A DNA stretch of 64,000 bases. It comes from Streptomyces kurssanovii. GTDB lineage: Bacteria; Actinomycetota; Actinomycetes; Streptomycetales; Streptomycetaceae. The notes under the pieces are model-generated. The model was not told the origin of the DNA and ran no database searches. It worked only from the letters and a program-made list of their open reading frames with translations. The DNA lies in assembly GCF_014649695.1 (NCBI RefSeq), contig NZ_BMTN01000005.1, forward strand, positions 1-64,000, given 5' to 3'. Position numbers and translations under genes: made by a program. Below, piece after piece: positions 25,119 through 33,115 of the stretch. The first letter of the stretch is position 1. Every line of letters starts with the position of its first letter.

Positions 25119-28094
25119 TCACGACTCCGCGGGGTCATGACCCCGTGGGACCGCCGGGGAACCGGGACCGGCGCACGCGTCGGAGTCGGGTCCCGCCAGG
25201 AGCCGTGGCAGTCCGGCCTGATCGCAACCGGCCTTCAGGTATATGTCGGACAGCAGTCTGGTCACCACCGGGTCCGCGGCACCCAGCGCCTCCGCGATGC
25301 GGGCGTTGGACCAGCCGCGGGAGGCCCATTCGGCCACGGTGCGCTCCTGCACGGTGAGCGAGTCGGCGGCCGCGGTACGCGGCTGGGGCGGCCACATGCC
25401 CGTCGCGTCCAGTTCCTCCCGGGCCCGCGACACCAAGGCGTCGGCCCCGCACTGCACGGCCCCCTCCAGCCCCCGGTGCAGCTGCTCGGCCGCGTCCTGC
25501 GGGAGCCCGCTGCGGCGCAGTGCCACGCCGTGGTCGATCAGCGCGCTCGCCAGGTCGTGGCCGGAGGGAGAGCGCTCGAGGTGCGACACGGCCTCGGCGA
25601 GGACCCCGGCCCGCTCGGGGCCGGGCGTCACCGCGGCCATGGCGTGCAGCGCCTGTCCGACGGCGGACCGAGTGCCGAAACGGCGCGCCCTGCGGACGCC
25701 TTCGGCGGCGAGTTCCCGGGCCTGTTCCGGGTCGGTGGCGGCCTTGGCCCGGGCCAGGTGGAGCTGCCAGGGGCACCATGCCGGGTTGCGCATACCGCGG
25801 GGCTCGAGGCGCTCGCCGACGCGGACGAGCTGCTGTTCGGCCTCGCGGCGCCTGCCGAGGGCGAGCAGCAGTTCGCTGTGGACGGTCTGGGCGTCCGGGT
25901 ACACCACCGCGCTGGGCACGATGTCACCGTAGTGGTAGGTGGTGGCGAGCTCCTCGGCCTCCTCTGTACGGCCGCGGGCGAGGAGGATCTCGATGAGGAT
26001 GCCGATGGCGAAGTACTGCGCCGGCACCCGGTGCCCGACCCTGTCCGCGATCCGCAGGCCGTCGCGGACCAGCGTCTCCGCGGAGTCGAGGCGTCCACGG
26101 CGGTAGCGGATGTAGCCCAGGAGCGTGTAGCCGAAGGACAGGTGCGCGCCGCGCCAGCCTTTGTCCTGGCACTCCGCGATGCCCTTCTGGAACAGTTCCT
26201 CGGCACGGCCGGGCTGGTCGCAGTACATGAAGGTGAGGGCCACCAGGACCGGGACCTCGAAGCCCCACTGGTCGTCCGTCCACGGCAGTCCGTCGCCGAG
26301 GGCCTTCTCCGCCCACTCGAGCGCCGTCGCCGCCGGTTCGCCGCGCACCATCGCGTCCCAGGCCCGCAGGCCCATGACATAGCGCTCCGCGGTGCCGTGA
26401 CCGGTGAGGTGCTCGGCGAGCCGGGCGAGCTTGCGTGAACGGGCGGGCGAGTCCTGCTCGTCGGCCCGGAAGGCGTTCCACATGAACTGCTCCGCCTGCA
26501 TGTGCAGCCGGGTCCTGGCGTCGGTGGCCCATCGGGCCGCGTCGGCGACCGTGCGGGCGGCCTCCGCCATCCGGTCGGAGTGGCCGAGGGCCTGCGCCAG
26601 CCGGTAGACGATCGCCTCCCGCAGGGCCGGGTCGAGGACGGGTTCGTCCAGTGCGGCCCGCAGGTGGTTGACCGTGATCGCGGGTTCCGTGAGCAGCGCG
26701 GAGCAGCCGAGGTCGAACAGGACCTGGGCGCGGTCCTCCATGGCCGGTGGTTCGCGCAGGGCCCGGGTGAGGCAGCGCCGGGCGGCGTCGGGAGCGCCTG
26801 CCCGGAGGTAGTCGCGGGCGGCTTCCGACAGTTGCTGCACCACCCACGGGTCGCTCTCGGGGTGCGTCTCCAGCAGGTGCCGTGCGGCGGCCGTGGCGCC
26901 GAGACCCGCTCGCGAGATGACCGCGGCGGCCTGGCCGTGCATGGCGACGCGGAACGCGGCCGGTATCCCCCGGTAGACGGCTGTGGAGACGAGGGGGTGG
27001 AAGAACTCGAGGCGGTCGTCGTCCTCGTCGTTCCCGTCGCGGGCCGGGTCGGCGAGGATGCGGGCCTCGCGCAGTCTGGCGACGGCGTCCAGGGACTCGG
27101 CGTCCCCCAGTCCGCCGACGCTCGCGGCCCGGCTGCGGGACGCCTCCGCGCCCAGCACGGCGGCGCCCCAGGCGAACCGGACGGCGGAGGTGCCGAGCCG
27201 CTCCAGCCGCTCGATGAGGCCGCCGCCCTTCACCGCCGAGGCCAGTTCCCTCAGTTCGGGCAGGTGGGCGACCTGCGGCTTGAGCCCGCGGTCGGCGACC
27301 CTGGCGGCGAGCTCGACCGCCTCGAACGGGTTCCCTCCGGTGACCGCCCAGGTCTCCCGGCAGAACGCGTCGTCGGCGTCCTCCCCCAGGGCGTCCCTGA
27401 CGATGCGGCTGATCGCGCCGGGCGTGAGCGGCGCGAGGTCGAAGGGGCGCGACCCGTGGCGCTCGGCCAGCTTGCCGAACGCCAGCGCGTCGGCGGGGAG
27501 TTCGTCGGGGCGGTAGGCCACGACGAGGAGCATCGGCAGCTCGGTGACCCGCGGCGCGAAGCCAGTCAGCCAGGTCAGTGACTCGGCGTCCGCCCAGTGG
27601 GCGTCGTCGAGCATGACCACCAGCGGCGCGTGCTGGACGGCGAACCGTGTGGCGACCCAGTCCAGACCGTCCCGTACTCCCTGGGGATCGGGAGAGCTGT
27701 TGCCGGCGCCCGCCACCAGGCCCACCGCCGGAGCGACGATGTCGTACCAACTTCCCAGCGTCCTGCGGTGTTCGGCCTCACTGCCGGCCGCGAGCACGGG
27801 CTGCACGAGGTGGCGTACGACGTGGAACGCGACGCTCTGCTCCTGTTCCCCGCCCCGTGCGGAGAGCACCGTGCAGCCGCGGGCGAGGGCTCTTCTGCGC
27901 ACCTCGTTGAGGAGGGTGGTCTTACCGAGCCCGGCCGGCCCGGCGAAGACCAGCAGCCCGCCGGAGCCTGCCGCCGTCAGTCCCTGGGACGGCCCGCTCA
28001 GCTCGGTCAACAGGCTCTCCAGAGCCGCTGTTTCCGTCTCGCGCTCCAGCAGCAGCCGCTGCGGCCGCCCCGGCCGGTCTCCCATGTAAGCCAT
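25119..28094 (-). CDS. LAL-type LuxR-family ATP-binding transcriptional regulator
   Basis: A protein of about 991 aa in the size class of large ATP-binding LuxR regulators. Walker A is GPAGLGKT (52-59) and Walker B is VVMLDDAHWAD (about 160-169). A long tetratricopeptide-like helical middle follows. The C-terminal LuxR helix-turn-helix begins DSLTVQERTVAEWASRGWSN and continues through RIAEALGAADPVVTRLLSDI. The ATG at 28094 has GAGGG 7 nt upstream. It is divergent from a terpene synthase across a 356-bp region with a long inverted repeat, so the synthase is its obvious target. LAL proteins such as PikD activate antibiotic clusters. Confidence 0.9.
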   Translation of the reverse strand: MAYMGDRPGRPQRLLLERETETAALESLLTELSGPSQGLTAAGSGGLLVFAGPAGLGKTTLLNEVRRRALARGCTVLSARGGEQEQSVAFHVVRHLVQPVLAAGSEAEHRRTLGSWYDIVAPAVGLVAGAGNSSPDPQGVRDGLDWVATRFAVQHAPLVVMLDDAHWADAESLTWLTGFAPRVTELPMLLVVAYRPDELPADALAFGKLAERHGSRPFDLAPLTPGAISRIVRDALGEDADDAFCRETWAVTGGNPFEAVELAARVADRGLKPQVAHLPELRELASAVKGGGLIERLERLGTSAVRFAWGAAVLGAEASRSRAASVGGLGDAESLDAVARLREARILADPARDGNDEDDDRLEFFHPLVSTAVYRGIPAAFRVAMHGQAAAVISRAGLGATAAARHLLETHPESDPWVVQQLSEAARDYLRAGAPDAARRCLTRALREPPAMEDRAQVLFDLGCSALLTEPAITVNHLRAALDEPVLDPALREAIVYRLAQALGHSDRMAEAARTVADAARWATDARTRLHMQAEQFMWNAFRADEQDSPARSRKLARLAEHLTGHGTAERYVMGLRAWDAMVRGEPAATALEWAEKALGDGLPWTDDQWGFEVPVLVALTFMYCDQPGRAEELFQKGIAECQDKGWRGAHLSFGYTLLGYIRYRRGRLDSAETLVRDGLRIADRVGHRVPAQYFAIGILIEILLARGRTEEAEELATTYHYGDIVPSAVVYPDAQTVHSELLLALGRRREAEQQLVRVGERLEPRGMRNPAWCPWQLHLARAKAATDPEQARELAAEGVRRARRFGTRSAVGQALHAMAAVTPGPERAGVLAEAVSHLERSPSGHDLASALIDHGVALRRSGLPQDAAEQLHRGLEGAVQCGADALVSRAREELDATGMWPPQPRTAAADSLTVQERTVAEWASRGWSNARIAEALGAADPVVTRLLSDIYLKAGCDQAGLPRLLAGPDSDACAGPGSPAVPRGHDPAES

Positions 28095-28283
28095 GTCCGT
28101 TCCCTCGACCGCGTGTCGTCCCGAGTCCGGGTCTTCTGTCCCGGAAACCCCAACTCCCGGGTGCGCACAGCGTACGCACGCGAGAACGATATGTAGTGCT
28201 CCGCACGGCTTTTTCTCTCGGATGATCTGATCGCGGCAACAGCGTGGCCGAATCCGGGTAGTCTCGCCCCTCACCAAAAGGGG

Positions 28284-28327
28284 GCGCGCCCAGGGGGCGC
28301 ACAAGGTGCCGTGTGCGCTGGGCGCGC
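28284..28327. promoter_or_regulatory. long interrupted inverted repeat in the LAL-terpene synthase promoter region
   Basis: GCGCGCCCAG (28284-28293) pairs with CTGGGCGCGC (28318-28327). CGCACA (28298-28303) pairs with TGTGCG (28312-28317). The loop is 8 nt and there is a 4-G bulge. The remainder of 28095-28450 has no ORF that looks real. The repeat could be a regulator-binding site or a leader structure of the terpene synthase message. Confidence 0.5.
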
Positions 28328-28450
28328 ACCCCGTCCCATCCGCCGACCACGGTCTTTCCACCGGCACAACGCCTAATCTCGGAACGGCACCCGGCCGCGT
28401 CGGACGCGCACCACTGACCGGGCGACGCGCCGCGACACCCAGGGGGGCGT

Positions 28451-29569
28451 ATGGCACACGAGACGGATTCCGGCCGCCGGCCCCCGGGTCCCGCGAGCCC
28501 CTCGGACCCTACACGGCGCACCGCGGCCGTCAGGATCCCGTTCCCGGCGCGACTGAGCCCGTACGCGGAACGCGCCCGGCAGCACACGCTCCAGTGGGTG
28601 CAGGAGACAGGTCTGCTCACGGGCGACGTGGCGACGGCCGAGTACGACGCGCTGCGGCTGGAGCGGCTGATGGCCTACTTCTACCCCGATGCCACGGCCG
28701 GGGACCTGGAACTGGCCGCTGACTTCAACGCCTGGTTCTTCATCTTCGACGACCAGTTCGACGGTGGTCTGGGCACCCGGCCCCACGAGATCCGCGGCGT
28801 GGTGGAAGCCCTCGTCGCGACGATGACGACGGACGGCGCGCCGCGGGCGCCCGACGGCGGGGACACGCCGCTCGTCCGGGGATTCCGGGACATCTGGCTG
28901 CGGTCCACCGCAGGCGCCCCGTACGAATGGCGGCTCCGCTTCCGTGACCACTGGCAGGCGTACCTCGCCGCGCATGTGGGGGAAGCACACCATCGCACTG
29001 CGGACCGCCTGCCGTCGCTCGAGCAGTTCCTCGAGGTACGGCGGCACTCCATAGGGGTGCAGCCGTGCCTCGACTTCACGGAGCGGTGCGGGGGTTACGC
29101 CCTGCCCGAGGACCTGCACCGGTCCTTCCCGCTGCGGGAGATGCGCGAGATCACCGGCGATGTGGTCATCTTCGTCAACGACATCGTCTCGCTGGTCAAG
29201 GAGCTGGCGTCCGGAGACGTCAACAACAGCGTGGTCATAGAGCGTGAGCACAAGGGGTGCACGCTCGAGGAGTCGGTCGAGCACATCACCGCGCTCGCCA
29301 ACGCCCGGACGGCCCGCTTCACCCGGCTCGCCGCCTCCCTCCCCGGGACGCTCTCCGAGCAGGGCGTACCGGCCGGGACACGCGAACACGTCAGCCACTA
29401 CGTGGACGGCATGCGCCATGCGATGGCGGGCAACCTGACCTGGTCGCTGGCGACGTCCCGCTACGACGAGACCGGTGTCGCCGCGGTGAGCGGCGGACGC
29501 CGGCGCCCCTGGGACGGTCTCACCACGGCGCCGGAAACGGCCTCGGCCCGGCACCGCCGCAAGGCCTGA
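28451..29569 (+). CDS. class I terpene synthase (sesquiterpene-cyclase-like)
   Basis: Predicted to cyclise a prenyl diphosphate, most likely farnesyl diphosphate. The protein is 372 aa. The Asp-rich metal motif is D100-D101-Q-F-D104, the effector Arg region is RRHSIG (R198), the NSE motif is N243-D-I-V-S247-L-V-K-E251, and the C-terminal pair is RY (337-338). All Mg2+ ligands are present, so it should be active. The 25-30-residue N-terminal tail is disordered-looking. The ATG has a G-rich site just upstream. No P450 or prenyl synthase is adjacent; the convergent zinc alcohol dehydrogenase is the only candidate tailoring gene. The product cannot be read from sequence. Confidence 0.9.
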   Translation: MAHETDSGRRPPGPASPSDPTRRTAAVRIPFPARLSPYAERARQHTLQWVQETGLLTGDVATAEYDALRLERLMAYFYPDATAGDLELAADFNAWFFIFDDQFDGGLGTRPHEIRGVVEALVATMTTDGAPRAPDGGDTPLVRGFRDIWLRSTAGAPYEWRLRFRDHWQAYLAAHVGEAHHRTADRLPSLEQFLEVRRHSIGVQPCLDFTERCGGYALPEDLHRSFPLREMREITGDVVIFVNDIVSLVKELASGDVNNSVVIEREHKGCTLEESVEHITALANARTARFTRLAASLPGTLSEQGVPAGTREHVSHYVDGMRHAMAGNLTWSLATSRYDETGVAAVSGGRRRPWDGLTTAPETASARHRRKA

Positions 29570-29664
29570 CGCCCGTTGCGCAGCGCCAAGGCCTGACGCC
29601 CGCCGCACCGCGCCGTGGACCGGGGCCCGGGGGCCCGGATCCCGCCTGATCCGAACGGGAGGCC

Positions 29665-30735
29665 CTAGGCGGGCACACTGACCTCGTCGTGCCGCGGGCC
29701 GCCGAGCACGACCTTGAGGGCCCCGGTGTCCTTGGCACGGGCGAAGACGTCGTACGCCTCCTCCATCTGTCCCAGTTCGAAGCGGTGCGTGACCATCGCC
29801 GACGCCGCCGGGAGCCGCCCGGCCGCCATCATGCGCAGCAGCATCGGCGTGGAGTGCGTGTCGACGAGACCGGTCGTGATCGTCACGTCCTTGATCCACA
29901 GTTCTTCGAGATGGAGCGCCGCGGGCTTGCCGTGCACGCCCACGTTGGCGACATGGCCTCCTGGGCGCACCATCCGCGTGCACTGCTCGAACGCCGCGGG
30001 CACGCCGACCGCCTCGATCACGACCTCGGCCCCGAGTCCTTCCGTGAGGTCCTCGACCAGCGCCTCGGGGCCTTCGTCGGCACCGACGGTGGCGTCGGCG
30101 CCCATGTCGCGTGCCGCCTGGAGCCGCGATTCCGCCAGGTCGACGGCGATGATCCGCCCCGGGCTGTAGAGCTGGGCGGTGGCGATGGTGGCGAGCCCGA
30201 CCGGCCCGGCGCCGACCACGACGACGGTGTCGCCGGGCCGCACCCGCCCGTTGAGGACGCCCACCTCGTACCCGGTGGGGAAGATGTCGGCCAGCAGGAC
30301 CGCGTCCTCACTGCTGACAGCGCCGGGGAGCGGGTGCACCGTCAGGTCCGCGAAGGGCACACGGACGTACTCGGCCTGGGTTCCGTCGATCAGATGCCCG
30401 AGCACCCAGCCGCCGCCCCCGCGGCACTGTCCGTAGCGGTTCTCCCGGCAGAAGACGCAGCGGCCGCACGCCGCGATACAGGACACCAGCACACGGTCAC
30501 CGGGACGGACCGTGCGCACCTCACTGCCGACCTCCACCACCTCACCGACCGCTTCGTGACCCAGGACCGTGCCGGGCGCCACTTCGGGGACGTCACCCTT
30601 GACGATGTGCAGGTCCGTGCCGCAGATGGTGACGGCGTCGACGCGAATCACCGCGTCGGCGGCGTCCTTGAGGTCGGGGTCCGCAACGTCCTGCCAGGAC
30701 GTCTGTCCCGGGCCTTGGAACACCAGTGCCTTCAT
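29665..30735 (-). CDS. zinc-dependent alcohol dehydrogenase
   Basis: A 356-aa medium-chain dehydrogenase. The catalytic zinc ligands are in TICGTDLHI and GHEAVGEV, the structural zinc Cys cluster is CGRCVFCRENRYGQC, and the NAD-binding motif is VVGAGPVGLATIA. The substrate is not determined. The ATG at 30735 has AAAGGAC upstream. The reading frame is also open upstream into the remains of an MDR reductase, so a longer fused frame exists, but the catalytic family starts at MKALVF. It is convergent with the terpene synthase. Confidence 0.9.
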   Translation of the reverse strand: MKALVFQGPGQTSWQDVADPDLKDAADAVIRVDAVTICGTDLHIVKGDVPEVAPGTVLGHEAVGEVVEVGSEVRTVRPGDRVLVSCIAACGRCVFCRENRYGQCRGGGGWVLGHLIDGTQAEYVRVPFADLTVHPLPGAVSSEDAVLLADIFPTGYEVGVLNGRVRPGDTVVVVGAGPVGLATIATAQLYSPGRIIAVDLAESRLQAARDMGADATVGADEGPEALVEDLTEGLGAEVVIEAVGVPAAFEQCTRMVRPGGHVANVGVHGKPAALHLEELWIKDVTITTGLVDTHSTPMLLRMMAAGRLPAASAMVTHRFELGQMEEAYDVFARAKDTGALKVVLGGPRHDEVSVPA

Positions 30736-30891
30736 GACGTCGTCCTTTCCGGTCCCGCTCCACCGGCGGCCGCACAGCGTGCGTCCGGGCGGTCGCCCCC
30801 GGTCCCTTCCAGGGTCCCGCCACCCCGCGACACCGCAAGTCCTGTTACCGGCCTCGCCGCTGCCCGGAGGGAACGCCCCGGCCGGTGCGCC

Positions 30892-31580
30892 GCCGGTGCG
30901 CTGTCCGGGCCGGGACACCAGCATCTTCCCGGTGTTCTCGCCCCGCAGCATGCCGAGGAACGCCTCCACGATGTTCTCGAGCCCCATGACCACGGTCTGG
31001 TCCGGCGCGATCCGGCCGCTGCGCAGATGCGGCACCAGGAAGTCCTCGAACTCCTCCTGGAGATGGGCGTGGTCACGGACGAGCACGCCCTCCAGGCGCA
31101 GGCTCTTGCCGACGATGCCGAAGAGATTGCGCGGCGCTGCCGGCGGCCGTGCGTGGTGGTACTGGGCGACCGCCCCGACCCAGGCGATCCGGCCGTGATC
31201 ACGCAGGATCTCGATGGCGCCCTCCAGAGGTCTCCGCCGACGTTGTCCACGTAGGCGTCGATCCCGTCCGACGCGGCCTCTCCGAGCAGTTCGCCGACCG
31301 GACCGTCGTGGTAGTCGAAGGCGGCGTCGAAGCCCAGCTCCGCGGTGAGGTGCGCGACCTTGGCGGCGGAACCCGCGCTGCCGACGATCCGCCCCGCGCC
31401 CAGGATCCGGGCGATCCGGCCGGCCGCCGTCCCCACTCCGCCCGCGGCCGCCGAGATGAACAGATCCTCCCCGTCCTGCAGCCGCAGCGTGCGGGTGAGT
31501 GCCACGTAGGCGGTCAGGCCGGTACCGCCGAGGATGCTCAGGTGGGCGGAGAGCGGGGCGGCATCGGCCGCCGTCCGGGC
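30892..31580 (-). pseudogene. broken NADP-dependent MDR oxidoreductase (2-alkenal reductase type)
   Basis: The central and C-terminal parts of a leukotriene-B4-dehydrogenase-like reductase are present: PLSAHLSILGGTGLTAYVAL, AAAGGVGTAAGRIARILG, DYHDG, VDNVGGD. A one-base deletion at about 31228 then shifts the frame, and LEGAIEILRDHGRIAWVGAV through NIVEAFLGMLRGENTGKMLV continues in the new frame. The N-terminal 110-120 residues are absent. The C-terminal frame lacks its stop and runs in frame into the zinc alcohol dehydrogenase. Truncation plus frameshift indicate a pseudogene. Confidence 0.75.
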
Positions 31581-31672
31581 CTTGATCCGAGAGGTGCGAT
31601 CGCCGGGGCCGTCGGACTTCTCCGGCTCGTCCGGCTCCTGGAGCGGGGCCGGGCGGGGCCGCACCGAGTGAC

Positions 31673-32038
31673 CTACGCGGCGCCGGGTCCGTCGAGGAAA
31701 CCGAGCAGCACGGCGGCTTCCGAGCGGAGCCGCGCGGCCCGGTCCGCGTGCGCCGGCGCGGTCAGTTCCGCCGCCGCCTCCAGCCGTTCGGCGATCTCGG
31801 CGCGCACGATGTCCGCGGTGGCCTGTTCGCTCAGCTCTCGCCGCGCCACCTCGGTCGCACCGGCGCCGACCGGCGACTCCTCGAGGGAGGCCGCCGCACG
31901 GATGCCGGCTGAACCGACGGACACCGCCTCGGCGTTGTCCAGCGCCGCGAGCGTCGCGCGGAGCGCACTCACCGCGACCTTGTCGCGGGCGCGCATGGCT
32001 CCGGGCAGGGATTCACGCATACGTACACGCAGAGACAT
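31673..32038 (-). CDS. GatB/YqeY-domain protein
   Basis: A 121-aa helical protein of the YqeY family, related to the tRNA-binding tail of amidotransferase GatB. Landmarks are the N-terminal MRESLPGAMRARDKVAVSALRATLAALDNAE and the C-terminal EIAERLEAAAEL helix. It is slightly shorter than the usual 148 aa. The cellular role is poorly defined. The ATG at 32038 has AGGG about 9 nt upstream. It sits just upstream of the broken MDR gene on the same strand. Confidence 0.78.
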   Translation of the reverse strand: MSLRVRMRESLPGAMRARDKVAVSALRATLAALDNAEAVSVGSAGIRAAASLEESPVGAGATEVARRELSEQATADIVRAEIAERLEAAAELTAPAHADRAARLRSEAAVLLGFLDGPGAA

Positions 32039-32230
32039 GCGTGTGACCCTATGTCCGTGCGCTCGGCCCTACAACGGGATATCCGCCCTCCTTCGGGCCT
32101 GTCGGACAAGCGCGCGTGAAGGCGCCTCGAGGTTGCCCTCGACGCGCGGGCGCGGCCGGCACGGCCGGGCCGGCGCCTGGCCGCGCAAGTGAGGTGCCGC
32201 CCCCGCACCGCAGGCCATAACCTCCCGGGG

Positions 32231-32791
32231 ATGAGCAGCTTCGACACGCACCGCACAAGGGTCCACGACGAGCGCTTGCCGGTGCGCGTCCGGCACACGC
32301 ATCTGCGGTCGTGCCTCGTGCACTTCTCCCCCTACGGCTTTCGCGCCACGTATCACCACCTGTGCCTCAGCGCGAGGATCCCGAAGCCTCTGGACCGGGA
32401 TCCCGACGCGCTCGTGCGCGCGGTCGAGGAGTTGCGGCACGCGCGGCGGTTGTGGCTCGAGGGCGAGCGGGCCTTCGCCGCGAGGCGCCGGGCGGAAAAG
32501 GCGAGGGGCTGTCGGCAGGTGGCAGCCCATGAGTCCTGGCGGCACTGTCGACACGGCTGGCAGAACATCGCCTACTGCCCCGATCCACGGTTCCATCCCA
32601 CCGAGCCGCTCCCCGTGGTGGTCGAGCGGGTGCTGCGGTCCCCGGTCCCGCCAGCGGGGAGTCCTGTGGCGCCGACGTGCCGGGTGTGCGGCGGTGGGGA
32701 CGGCACCAGGGCCTGGCACGACGGCGCTCACCGGATCCATCAGCTGTGCGGGCGCTGCGGTGTCGGCCTGGCGGTGCGGCGGCCCGTGTGA
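32231..32791 (+). CDS. hypothetical protein with C-terminal zinc-ribbon-like Cys pairs
   Basis: A 186-aa protein with no recognised domain. The N-terminal half has conserved-looking aromatic and His patches (HFSPYGFRATYHHLC) and an Arg/Ala-rich helix (RHARRLWLEGERAFAARRRA). The tail CRVCGGGDG...HQLCGRCGVGL has two CxxC pairs that could bind zinc. The ATG at 32231 directly follows CCCGGGG; the longer start at 32189 has no support. Base usage is typical of the neighbourhood, so it is probably a real lineage-specific gene. Confidence 0.6.
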   Translation: MSSFDTHRTRVHDERLPVRVRHTHLRSCLVHFSPYGFRATYHHLCLSARIPKPLDRDPDALVRAVEELRHARRLWLEGERAFAARRRAEKARGCRQVAAHESWRHCRHGWQNIAYCPDPRFHPTEPLPVVVERVLRSPVPPAGSPVAPTCRVCGGGDGTRAWHDGAHRIHQLCGRCGVGLAVRRPV

Positions 32792-33115
32792 CCGCTCACC
32801 TGGACCGTTCGTCGTCGCCGTGGAGACACTGCGTGGGCCCGTCCGGAACCGAGGTCCGACGGCCGACTCCGCTGTGCCGGTACACCAGGGCGGACGTATT
32901 GTCCATATATGGTCGATGAACGGTGTGATCGAAGCGGTGCTCGGCCACCGGATCCGGCCGGTCCGGTGGCTCGGTCGGCGGTCGCCGCGCACCGGCGGGC
33001 GGGAGCCTGCCGGTCCGTGGCTGTCACCCGACCGGCCGTGCCCGGCGAGGCGGCCCGCAACCGCCCCCGACGCCGCGGCGACGTGACTTCACACACCGTG
33101 GCCGGGTGAAGAAGC
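32792..33115. other. intergenic region without recognisable gene
   Basis: No convincing ORF. The only notable element is the AT-rich palindrome CCATATATGG (32903-32912), which stands out in this GC-rich DNA and may mark a promoter for the downstream phosphatase. Confidence 0.4.

Noticed and set aside
32909-33109. 66-codon ORF before the GAF-PAS-PP2C gene
   Set aside because: Arg/Ala/Pro-rich composition of non-coding high-GC DNA and no ribosome site.
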